Below are positions 13,201 to 25,000 of a stretch of DNA of 64,000 bases, in pieces. Source of the stretch: Antedon mediterranea (taxonomy: Eukaryota > Echinodermata > Crinoidea > Comatulida > Antedonidae); assembly GCF_964355755.1 (NCBI RefSeq), contig NC_092677.1, positions 8,005,001 through 8,069,000 on the forward strand, read 5' to 3'. How positions within the stretch are numbered: the first letter of the stretch is position 1; each line of letters opens with the position of its first letter. The notes beneath the pieces were generated by a model, which was not told the DNA's origin, did no database searches, and saw only the letters and a program-made list of their open reading frames with translations. A program made the position numbers and the translations under genes.

Positions 13201-15966
13201 ATTTTTAATATAATATTGCATGACAAATAAATATCTACAATTTAGTATGGATTTCTTGAAATTTGTTCTCATTAAGACTCATAGAATTAAGTCACCAATT
13301 ATGCCCAACTGTGTCGTACTGTGACCTGACCTGGATTGGTAAAGGATCTATAATCTTAAAATTCCAAAAACAAGTCAACTAAAAGTGAATAAATATCTTT
13401 AAAAAAAATTTGTACTGTAAATAGAATTTTAAGGACACTTTCTTAACCCTGAATAGTTTTAAATGATATATTTTCGTTCATTTCATAAGAAAGTGTCCCT
13501 TAATAGGGGTGTCCTATTTTGGTAAAGAATTCACAGTAGAACTGTAAACAAATTTTAGTTTTCAAAGATAAAAGTTAAAAAAAAAATGCCTGTTTTTTTC
13601 AATGTACAATTATGTTACCTTTCTAATGGAAACTCTTGCTGTTCAACTGGACGAGGTGAATGGTTGCCAGGACCAATTGCAGCATCTGTATCATCAACAC
13701 TCTCATAGTCTTTAGTTTCCTGCTGCTGTAACAAAGATTCAATCTAAAGGTGTAATTATGTCATCTACAATCATTAACTGCAGTAAAATTATTTATAATA
13801 CACATAATGAAATATTCACAGTTTTCTCAGTGTATTAGATTAAAACTGAATATTTCATTATGTGCATGAGTATAAATAATTTTACTGCAGTTACTACATT
13901 TTTTACTGCGATAACAAGGATTTTAATTTTAATGGAGACATTATGAGTCAGTTAATGCAATGATGTATATGATGCGGTATGCCAAAAAAGTGAGAAATAT
14001 GATTGTAAATGTTCATCTGGTCTGGAAGGTATATTTCTAATTTTGTATTTTAGTTTTGGTTTGAAAAAAGAAATTTATATATTCAGTAAACAAAATGTAG
14101 TTACTCCAATAAAAAACAGTAGAATAATTTTGATATGGTGGACTTATTAATCAATTCAAAGAATACCGAAGGAAAAACCATGAAGTACGGTTTACCTTAT
14201 TTTCACCAATGGTTGCACCAGCGCCATCAGAGGTAGCACCACCCGACGCAACAGCTACAGCTGGTGTAAGATCATTTTCGACCTTTGCATAAGGGTCAGT
14301 ACCTTTGACCTCAGCATAATCAGCATCGTAGTCTTGATCTGTCAAGTCTGTAGTTTTGACCTCAGTATATGTGTCTTCGTCTTTGACCTTTGCATACGGG
14401 TCTTCCTTTGTCTTACTAGCACTAGCATTCACATTGTCTGATTTTAATTTGTCCATGTTTTCTGCAAGTGTTTCACCTTTAACAATTTCATAGTCTGGGT
14501 TTCTTTTTGTCTTTTTAACTTCTGTATCACTAACCCTCTGATAATTTGAATCCATTGCATCTTTAATCATCTGATAATTCGGATCTTTTGAGTTTGTGTG
14601 TTCCGGTATAAAATCATATGTTTGATCAAAGTCCGGAGGATTAGATTCAGGTGTTGGAACTGCTGTGGGTGGTGGAATTGCTGGTAGTCTTCTTTCAGAT
14701 GTGCTCATTGATAGTTTTCCACCAAATGGTGGTGAAAGGCCACCAACATGCTCACTCTTTGGCCTTCGTGCCATAGGATCTTTTGCTTTGTCAGGTTTTT
14801 TGGCTGATTGTCTAGTAGCAACATTATTTTTTTGACTCTTTGAATGTCTAGTAATGTTTCGTTCAGCATCCAGTGCAAGAGGATCGATAATTTTTGTAGA
14901 ATTGCCATTTGGAGTGGTTGGTGCAGAATGAGCCTTGTGAAAAATAAAACAAAAATTGATATATTAAAGAAATGTAATTATAAAGTATGATCATGAAGTT
15001 TCAAACCTTCAGTTCAACAATCTTTACAGCTATAAGTTCATATCATGACAAATATCAAATGGCAACATGCACTATTACATGTAAGGACTATTAACATTAG
15101 GTATGCCTCCTGTTAAAACCACTTAGACCATGAAAATGGGCCTGTTAGCATTACTGTAGGATGGTACAGCATGTCAAATATCGTTTTGAAAATTGTATGG
15201 AAAATGGCCCAGAGGAATAAAAGGAATGTTTTTGCTTCTCGAATGTTTAAATATGGAGTTCTCCTTATGAAAATGGAGATACTGTATGTAACATTCTTTA
15301 ATTGGGTATGTCAGTCAACAAGTCTGGTAACCTTTTTTTTTTCCAATCTAGATTAACAAACAAGACTGATTACCTTAATCTTAACTGGAGGAAGTTCTTC
15401 TTGTGTTTCACTAGGCACATTCGACTCAATGTCAGGCTGTTCTAGTTTAACACTGAAAAAAAAAATTATTTATTATGGTAAACTCTCCAAAAACAAGTCT
15501 AAGATAAGATCAATCAATAGGTACTATTGAAAATGCACTTCGCAAACTAACTTTGAAGAAAATCTTCAACATTCCTCACTACTTAAATGTATATAATAAA
15601 TATATGATCATCATGTTGCATGGTAATAACCGCAAACAGGATTCCAAAGGTTACGAGCATTCTGGGTACTATTAAAAGAATTTAAATCCTGTGAGGGCAC
15701 TGTTTAACATGGTACAAAAAAAAAATCTCAACAATAAATTGGCACTTGTCGCCTACAGGTATATTACTGTATAATAGATATCAGCCTTCTATTCAATTTG
15801 AAGATGGAACTCCTGTATTGAATATTGTAGTATCTAGTGTAAGTTTATTTTATTTATAAACTTACCTTTTCTTAGAATGCGCACATAGAAGCAGAGCTAC
15901 CACCAACAGCACACCACCAATAACACTGAGCATGCTCAAACTTGTAGCTGTTGCTATGGCGAACAT
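4228..15966 (-). CDS. PAG1/Cbp-like transmembrane tyrosine-motif adapter (7 exons, about 491 aa)
   Basis: Exons on the minus strand: 15966-15866, 15452-15374, 14933-14196, 13725-13619, 12489-12411, 11888-11685 and 4395-4228. All junctions have GT/AG and keep frame. An in-frame TAG lies 12 bases before the ATG. The protein begins with about 9 luminal or extracellular residues, then a transmembrane helix (about 10-30) ending LLLCAHSKK, whose Cys could be palmitoylated. The cytoplasmic part is disordered. It has a proline ligand RRLPAIPPP (about 141-149) and 13 Tyr-x-x-hydrophobic motifs at about Y166, 180, 191, 208, 240, 249, 266, 275, 313, 366, 393, 408 and 464. VYSSV near 393, LYEQV near 408 and HYEEI near 464 resemble the Csk-binding and neighbouring motifs of vertebrate PAG1. 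That family recruits Csk and other SH2 proteins to membrane rafts. PAG1's double-Cys palmitoylation motif and C-terminal PDZ ligand are not seen. Identity is inferred from architecture and motifs. The last exon could instead continue through a GTTAGT donor at its stop. Confidence 0.65.
4645..4728 (-). repeat. tRNA-derived SINE fragment
   Basis: On the minus strand the text ggtctttggttcaaatcc matches a Pol III B box. An A-box-like stretch gtcttagtgattgac lies upstream, and GGCA/TGCC ends could pair as an acceptor stem. A related B-box segment (tctttggttcaaaccatg) occurs at 11406-11425 on the plus strand. It is too diverged to be a functional tRNA. Confidence 0.4.
5405..5785. repeat. GC-rich minisatellite with 119-bp period and nested palindromes
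   Basis: The segment starting gcgatattcgcggccgggat at 5551 recurs at 5670, a period of about 119 bp, with a more diverged partial copy before 5530. Within each unit the palindrome ccgggatcccgg and the near-palindrome cgggattttcgggcggtattcccg recur several times. Open frames on both strands here (5388-5579 and 5536-5748) are made only of this repeat and are not genes. Confidence 0.75.
6997..7158 (-). CDS. Putative alternative first coding exon (54 codons) in the last intron of the PAG1-like gene
   Basis: On the minus strand an ATG at 7158 opens 54 codons without a stop, ending at a consensus donor AGG|GTGAGT in phase 0. The only following acceptor with clear coding sequence is the exon at 4395, also phase 0. 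Splicing the two would give a soluble 109-residue protein keeping the HYEEI tyrosine motif but no transmembrane segment. The exon product is basic (starts MKFAHFFSREPSSEP, contains NARRKIQLAYKAVFGR) and I do not recognise it. The region just upstream (7165-7470) looks like a promoter. It may equally be the start of a separate small gene. Transcription is unproven. Confidence 0.4.
7230..7475 (-). promoter_or_regulatory. Candidate internal promoter with two CCAAT boxes and an AP-1-like site
   Basis: This block is richer in GC than the surrounding intron. Read on the minus strand it contains agccaatcag (near 7453) and aaccaatcac (near 7413), both matching CCAAT boxes. A tgagtcat AP-1-like site lies at about 7462-7470. 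All lie within 320 bases upstream of the ATG at 7158. The three sites are seen directly; promoter activity is inferred. Confidence 0.35.
7480..11600. other. Long intronic stretch of the PAG1-like gene, no exon seen
   Basis: AT-rich DNA between the exon at 11685 and the candidate exon at 7158. Open frames such as 9234-9518 (minus) and 10844-11056 (plus) lack recognisable domains and splice context. A short inverted repeat sits at 11472-11511 (arms taagacgctgatgta and tacatcagcatctta). A B-box-like SINE scrap is at 11406-11425. Confidence 0.5.
13775..13893. mobile_element. Miniature palindromic element (MITE-like)
   Basis: The left arm runs taactgcagtaaaattattt and onward through tacacataatgaaatattca. 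The right arm is its near-perfect complement, ending aataattttactgcagtta. The 119-bp palindrome lies in the intron between exons 3 and 4 of the PAG1-like gene. Similar ACTGCAGTA-bearing hairpins occur at about 16470-16500 and 53068-53128, suggesting a small family. Confidence 0.65.
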
Positions 15967-16019
15967 AATGATGTTCTATTTTCTGGACACACCATAAAGA
16001 TCCAACTGTTTTCTATAAA

Positions 16020-19000
16020 ATTATTTTGTTAACAAATCTGTAAGATATAAAGAATCAAGTAGTGATATTTATGTTCACTAAATTATTATTATTAAGCTAA
16101 AATCTGATTTGAAAAAAAAAAATTCCAAATGTTCCTCTGTAATTTACAGCAAGGAATTTACCCTCTTGAACGATATTGGTCAGCGGAACTGTATAAATCA
16201 AACACTGGGTACTTACAATTATAATAAAAAATGTTATGCCAAAAAATTGTTCCTGTTTTTGTTGTTGTTTTAGTTTTGATAAATTTTGAAAAGATAGAAT
16301 TAAACAGTCACAAGATTGAGCAAGATTACATGTACCCATGAACAGTAATAAATATTATAGTGTTGAATATTATAAGTATTACAAATTCTGATTAAATCTG
16401 TAAATATTGATTGATCTTATAATGACAATTGATGAAGTTGATTCACTTCAACTAGCAGACTAAAACTATTCTACTGCAGTAACTGCTGTACAGTAGCTAG
16501 GTTTTGTTGACTGTACTGTACAACAATAGAATCAGGTAGTTGTTAATTGTAACCCCTGGTAGAATGAATGATGTACAAAACTGATTTAAATGACAGTACA
16601 AAACCACAATAAGATAAATCTAAACATAAATACTGTAGTTCATAAAAACTATACAGATCTTTACTTATATTTGCATAATTATATCAATGACTGCATGTAC
16701 AGATATACTACTATATATTTATTTCTAATAAAAATATTTTCATTGAAAGATAATGTCCCTGTATCACATACTGTAATAATATTTAAAAAATTGAATCTTA
16801 AAGAAAATTGTTTACCTAAAAAAATATTAAAGAAAAAAAATGTTTTTGGTTTAGTCTTTGAAGTGAAATCATTATTTTTTTCCTTTTCTTTAGTTTAGTT
16901 ATTTCAAAGTTTTGTAAAACAGTGAGTGTAACGATAGTGGTTTGATTACCCAAAAAGCTTGAAGAAAAAAAGTACTGCAACAACTGCAGTAGAATAATTG
17001 TGACATGGTCCCTAAATAAAACTAAATTTACTGAAAAATATTGATCGTCTCGCAGTTGCAAGCTTTCACGTCCGTTTTTAAATCGTTAATGTTGATTTAA
17101 CTATGACAGTTTTCACTTCACAGATAACTACTCTGAATTCAAGCGACGACTTTAGTGTGTTACGTCAATGTCTGCCCTTGGAGAAAAAATACCGATCATC
17201 AAATCTAAATATTTAAACATTTATATGGACATAAGATATAAATTTTGTAATGAAAATCTCAAAGGGATCATCGCTACAATTTAAGACTATACTAAAGAAA
17301 GATCAATCAATAACGATAAGTCTGTTATAATCTAAAAAAAAAAAGTTTATGAATTTTTAATTGAAAAGAGTCTGAGGCATGAAATGTTTTATTCTCTATG
17401 TTCATGACTATAACACAACAGATAGTCATTGAAGTATGGCATCCTACATATAGTACACTTCTCCCAAGTTATGTTACGTTTCGATTTTTGTCTGGTTATC
17501 GAGCTAAAAGACACTATGTGCCAAAATATTTTTCTTTTTACTATATCAAGTCGAACAGTCCAGAACCTCTAGTGGTTCCATCTAATGGAATCCATGTTTG
17601 TATTTATTTTCTTCTTAAAATTAAATATGAAATATAGACTAGGGCTCGAAATTGACACTACCAAAATAGAAATTTGCTATTGTAGATCTGTCACAATTAT
17701 ATGACAATTTAAAAACTATCTAATGTTTTTTGTTACTGTAGGCTTGCTCAAAATTTTCTTTCTCAGAAAAACTGGTGTTCCCACTGAAAAATGATTTACC
17801 TACATAGAACTTTGGATTTGGAAAGTTGTTGCACTACACAGTAATATAAATTTCAAAATTCTGTATTCTATACATGACATCAATATGACCTAGTGCTTAT
17901 CCTGAATATTATAATAATGATTAACTGTTGTATGACTGGTAATTACAGCAAGGTGTATACTTGATTTTTGTATTTAACACTACTGCCTAATTTCCCAAGT
18001 GTAAAAGCAACAATTATCTTGTTTCCTATGTTCAAGGATTAGCTTCAAGTCCCTTGGAATTTACTGTAGGTACTGAGTAAATAAACTGTTTTTTCTTCTA
18101 ACAAATAGATCTTGATCCTACTGTATAATGAGAAAATTTTGTAAGCAAAACATAGTTAAACATGGTAAAAAGTGATTTTATAACTCTATTGAAACAACAA
18201 GTTGCATAGGAAGTACTATACTGTATAGTTTGTTACAGAAACATAATTATGATTTTTAGGATTGTATTGTGACAGTATTTATAACAATAACGTAAAATGC
18301 CATCAAAGTAAAGTGCTGAAATAAAAAGTGGGGCTGTCACTTAAAAATTATGCATAGTAGATTTAAAAACCTCTACAGTATGCTAGAATACAGAATCTGG
18401 TCAACCTACTGTATCATGTCATGTGTTCTTTACTTCGCTTTTAAAGTGAACACAGGCAATTGTGTATGAACGTTTCGTTTATCTATTCGGCAAGCATAAA
18501 ATCAATATAATATATGTATTTAATATATTCAAAAAGAGATGAAAAAATGCTGGGCAGCTTAAAAAACATTGATGTACTGTAACTCAAACTTCATAAACAT
18601 TTGTCAATAAAATTATTAGTCTACAAATAAAAAAGAAAAGAAAAAAGAGTTTCAAGAAGGGGGCTACAAAGTGTGTCATTCTCACCCTAATCGCTCAACC
18701 ACCAATCATAAACTATAATAACAAACACATTTATTTTATGGTGTTATCCTGACTACACTGTACTGTACACATTCTTTATTTACAAAAATCAAAACAAACA
18801 AGAATCTGCAAATTTATCTAATAATATTGACTGTGGCAATTGAGTGGACAATAAACAATGTCTGTTGATACTGTGTAGTGATTTTCAACTGGCATGTACA
18901 GTAGAAAAATGTAAAACTGCAGAGCAGAGATCCTCCCCTCCAATTGGAAAGGTGAAATATTGACCATTTGAATGTACAGTGGATAGGCAATGCACTTTCT

Positions 19001-22000
19001 AGTTTTGGGGGAAAACATTTTTTTTTAAACATTTTCTGTATTCATACATTACCAGGATATTTTTTTATATCAAGAAAAATTTCTTATTACTTTCTGAGAA
19101 TGCGCATAATGAATTTCCGAGTTTGAAAGTCCACCACACTATGTTTCGATACTATCAGTATAAGTGGTAGGCCTACTGTCTTTTAAAGCCCATGGTTAAG
19201 AAGGCTAGGCTAGGTTGTCGATTTGTCTAATATTACTGTGTTTTACCAGTGTTTTGCATGATTTTTAGGCCAAATCGTAGTTTTTTCCTTTTATTCATCT
19301 TGATTTCCATAGTACTGTAAGAACCTTGAATTCGAAGGGTTGTAACATGGCTATGCGTACAGTACATGAAGACAATAATGTGACTCATTTGCTGCAATAT
19401 CAGCTGTTATCAATATATCACAGACTGCACACATATGCATTCATGCTGGATTACTCTCATATAATCAAGTAGCAATAAGCTTTACTCTTGGGTAAATTTA
19501 GCTTTGTTAAACATATTCCTGAAATCTGTAATTTATTGATTGTACTGCTATCCAGGTTTTACTAGACTTTAGATTATTCCAGGTCCCCTACTGAAACTGA
19601 AGTATTTTTTTTAAATAAAATTGATAAAACTTCCTGAAATATAATTATTACTCAAGTCAATATGTAAATTTAAAAGATAGACATTACACACTTTTAACTG
19701 TGATTAAAAAACTGTACAAAACTGTACACATTTTTCAAAAATAATAATATTGAGTGAGTACTTTCTTTATTCCATTACAATCATTTATGATTTTTACAGC
19801 CGAGTCACAAGAAAAAAAATTACATGAACCAGTTGATTTATTAACTGTAATAGACAAACTATATCTTTGGAATTAAAATATTTAAATTAATAATTTCTTA
19901 AGTTATTATATTGTATTCTTATTTATGTATTTAATTAATTGAATACCTGTATACTGCTTATACCATTGGTGGCACAATAAATTATTAAATTATTAGATTA
20001 GAAGAACAGTCAATACACTAGGCCTTTGGAATTCAACTATTCCACTTCTTCTCTTTTAAATATAATTTGTATGTCACATGTATTACAGTGTACATTAAGA
20101 GCCAAGTTATTAACCTCCTGTTATTCTTGAATATTCATATAGAATCATCGTTCATATAGAGGTCATCTGAATGTGTCATGCAAAAAATTAATGAGCAATT
20201 TTATTATTTAAAAAATTAATATTTAATGAAATCATTTGGGAAACTGTCCAGAGATTAGTCATCCAATAATGATGGTGAGAAAAACTGCTATAAAAAAAGA
20301 TAAATTGACTTAAGATCAATATGTTAAATCTGATGAGGAAGATACCAGGTGATAATACATGTTTAGGCAGATGATACATTTGCATGCCAGGTGTTAAACC
20401 TATTGTATCGTGACAGACTTTCATCCGGTATCACCTGGCCTCTAACCAACCATTTTATTTCATTATGATTATCAATAATTGTAAGCAATTAAAAAAAAAA
20501 TAGGTTGGTGATCTTGCAGTAAGGGCATATGTCATATGTCAAAGTTTCTTTAATTACAAAATACTCTATGTTTTTGTTAATACAGTAGTATATGCACTGT
20601 ACTCTTGGTGCTAATAAAAAATTGACCAGTTCAGTTTTCAGTTATTTACCCGGATAAGTTGATTCATGTGCACATTTATTGCTAAGTTTGGTGGGTAGGA
20701 ACAATAAGCCTGAACAAGTTGAATATTAACATTGGGGTGAAAAGTTAAACAACACAGAAGTTTGTCAATTTTGACAATTCTAATGCAATTAACTTCTTAC
20801 GATTTCCTGAAACTCAGTAAAAACATCCCCAAGGAATCTTTCACTGCTGTACTTGAAAATTATTGAGTGATCATTTATAAAAAAAATGTTTAAGCACATT
20901 AGAAATGGCGGAAATTGGAATGCTAGAAAATGATACTAAGCAAAATGCAATCACTTTATGACTAAATGTTTAAATAAACACAATGGAACTAATAAACATG
21001 TGTACGGTTTCAATTTGGCATTTAAACTGCTGCACTTTTTGTTTGATTTTATTGGTTTGTTTATTTTTTGCACTGTTTTTATTTCATTTTCTGGCTCCTC
21101 TCTATGTCATTATGTTTCACTTTAAATGTCTATTGTTTTCTGGAACTGTATGTTCATTTTTATATGTTTTTGAAAAATAAAAAAATATAAAATATACTAA
21201 ATATACTTGATATAATATATTTGATCACCACAACTGTACGAAAAATGTTGACGAACTGAGTCTTTACAATTTTTCCACAAAAATACAACTCTTGAATGAA
21301 AAGGAGATGGCAGGACACATTGCAAGAATATCATACAGTACAATAAATGGAGAAAACAAGAATACAGCGTGGCAACCTCAAACTGAAAAAAGAAAATGAA
21401 TGATCATCAAGAAATATATGGGAACCTCCGAATTGGAAAATAATATTATCCTCAGAAATAGATAGAGAAATAGTTTGAGGAGGGTTACTGATACAATTAG
21501 CAGTGGATAACATTAAATCTAATGTTTTCCAACAAACCACTTTTAGAAAAAAAAAAATCTGCCAGAGCTACAGTATACTGATACTGTACACTGCAATAAA
21601 AACGTATTTCAGTAAATGTTGCTTTTTAATACAAAAAAACACGTGTAATTTATTTAACATCATGCTTAATCTTTATCATTATCTATTCAAACACACAAGT
21701 CCAACTCACATAGCTTGTTCACACCTTATTTTGAAGCTTAATTTATGGACGATGACAACCGAGCTCTACTGTAACTGTAAATGTAATATGAAAGATATTG
21801 GACCTACTTCGCAGAAAAAGATCAAATTATATCAGCATTTTGTGAAGATGTTATCGTTGTTGAATCTGGCAATTTTAAAGAATGATAAACATGAACTTGG
21901 AAGGGTAAATTATGTTGGGTAAAATGGGTTGGGTAAATGCAATCAGACATTAAGAATCTGTACAGTACTGTATATCATCATAATTATTATTTCTATATGT

Positions 22001-25000
22001 TTAATGTTAATACAGGAAACGAATGTACTGTACTTGTAATACTTTCACATTCTACAGGAAATATTTCAATTGACAGTAATTTATAAATATAATAATTATT
22101 ATTATAATATTTGTCAGCATTTGTTAACAAATCTGAGAGAAAGGATATCACCAGTGAGCATATGGTTTTTGTAATTTTTTTTTTAATGGCCAATTTTGTA
22201 TTCAATTTTTTTAATGCATATCTTTTTATTCTATTATTTTAAAAATTAAATATTTACAATTTTAAATTATAATAAAGGTATTAGTGAATGGTCTTGGAAA
22301 AAAATTTAAAAAAATTATATGGCAATAAAAAATTAATAATAATAAATACAGTACAGTACTTTCACAAAGTTAAATTAAAAGTACTTTATCATTATAGAAA
22401 CTTATTACTGTCTATATTCTTTCTGGTAATTTTTGTTTGTAAATTGTGCATGTACATTTTATCTTATTTCATCTATCATGATTGTTTAGTGACACTGAAT
22501 CTGAATATTAAATCAGAATTGTTATACACATACACTATCAGTACACATTTCCTTAAATTAATCAAAACCATATTTTCAAATTATCATCAAAAAGAATATA
22601 AAAGATTTGCACATTTTACTTAATTCTACTACTGCTCAAACATAAAAACACGATATTGAACATGCATGCAAACTGCAGCCCTTCATTGACCTTTTCTACG
22701 AGTCATTCTAATGCATCGGAAATAATTATTTGCACGTCAGGCAGGTAAGTTATAGCGATCTGTGAGTGGATTGTTTCCGATGCCCGATGCAAATAAAGAT
22801 TGCAAAAACATCCGTCCAGGTAATGCATACGAAATAAAATATTAATGAATGTTTTCAGGCCAAAAAAATGTAGCAACGATTTTTATGCATCAAATTTATT
22901 TTTTCATGAGATTTTGTTTCTTATTTCAGATTAAAAGGTTGCATATTATTTAGCATGGGATCCTTTTAGATAAATTAAACAACAGTGGCTTACTACAGTA
23001 TACTAGTTTTCAAAATAATAATATTCTTCATTATGATAATTTAACTTTCATTTAATATTGATTTTGTCTGTTTAAATGTTTGTTCAATTTTATTTAAATT
23101 ATCTTACTGAAAGAAACAAAACAATTTGAATTTCAAAGTAAATACAGTAAATAGAGTGCTAAATAAATAATTTTAAATTTTTTCTAAAGAAAACCTACAG
23201 ACAAGCATGGTAAAATACAAAGTTCCGAATAATGTATATTAATTATCAAATGAAGAGGGCTATTACTGTATTGTTTGTAGTATGCATGGCAACTACGAAA
23301 CATTTTGTTAATTAATTACGGTATTTTTTCTATAATTCAGGATTACTGAATACTGATCGGTACCTGGTAAAACGGACATAAGCGGATTGAATGAAGCGAG
23401 TAAACATCAGTTGTCAGCTGTACAGTACCATGGCATGTCTCATTAGTTATGCATATCCAGGTCAGCATTTAAACAGAACTCAAATTATAATAGTTTAATA
23501 TAGTATTTTCTAAGAGCGTTGAAGTGGAATGAGTGTAAAAAAAAGTAAAATACCCTAATCATTTTTCCTTCTATAGAATTATCCAATTATTCTTATTCTC
23601 CTTACAGTATATAGTATATCCTATAGTACTTAAAATAGAAACAAACCTACAAACACATTACCAGAAACTTTCATTTTTCTTAATCGTAATAATGATGTGA
23701 TAAATTACTGTTATGAGCAACATTAGAATTTTGAAATTCTAAAATTCATATTTTTCAATATCTGTATTTGTTTGCAAAAAAAATGTTACTCTGCAATTCC
23801 TTACAGTACAGTATAGTACTGTAGCTATACAGTATTACAAATTTTGTTTAAACAAAATGTTAGTTAACAGTAACTGACAAGAATAATTTTTAAATTCAAA
23901 TTTCTTTGCATTTTAGAAACTGGCAATAACTGTTTCTTTAAATCATTTTATTAACCAATATTTTCATAAGCAATAAATATATTTTCGTTTATAAAATACT
24001 ATAATAAATAATAGATTGATGACAACTGACATTCATAAACTGACTTCTGATTATTAATGGTTTCCTCTATTAAACTGTTATTGTTGGCTATATAACTATA
24101 GTATAACAAACTGTACTGTACACACCCAATAATTTACAATTCATAATTAGATCATTAAGATACCTTTATTGTTACCTTTCCGTGACCTTTTAGTGGATGT
24201 AACTTTAATAGCTCTGGGGTTATTGAACGTGTCATAGTACAGAATAATAATAATAATAATATTAATATATCATTGCATTTTTTAAATTTAAATAGCTTTA
24301 TAGCATATTGAAAAGAGGAATGCTGAATGGATAAGTTTAAGAGCAATGTTAGGAAAACACAGGCTCCCGGCCCCCGTTATTTTAAAAGCCTGGATTCGCC
24401 ACTGTGTACAGGACATTTAAGGTTTACTGTACTACTGTAATTTGACAGAAGATGGGTGAAAAAAGGCTGATAAAAAGGAGAGTACCTCCTCTTTCCCACT
24501 CCACCCCTCCTCTTTACAACTCTGCCCCGCATCTTTCCCACTATGCCGCGCGTCCTTTCCACTCCGCCCCACCTCTTTTCAAACATCCTGGATCATCCCC
24601 TGAATTACTGTAGGTCAAATGAAATGGAACAATTTCAAAAACGAAATATATATGGTCAAATGCCTTGCTTACAGCAAATTATCATCACTTCCTTCGATAA
24701 AGATACAGTAATGTAATAAGTAACGGTACAGTATGTTAATGTTAAATCTACATCAGAATCTTCTAGAAAGTAGTATCCGTCCAGTAGGCTACAGACTATT
24801 GATGATTACATATGAATGATCAAATCTACTGTACTATCGTTAATACTTAATGTTATAAATAATTTGCACAAGAAATATAGTGTTCATGTGGAGTTCCTGG
24901 TTACTGGAATAATTCTATTAATTAAAAAAGGTTAATGCCTTTTGGTTGAATAAATATTATGAAACAATTAGATTAGATGTTATCAATTTGGTAACATTAG

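Noticed and set aside
21503-21922. A 139-codon plus-strand open frame.
   Set aside because: AT-biased composition, no domain, no splice context or conserved motif visible.
24377-24586. Minus-strand frame with RGGVGKRR-like repeats.
   Set aside because: Low-complexity product of a C-rich tract.
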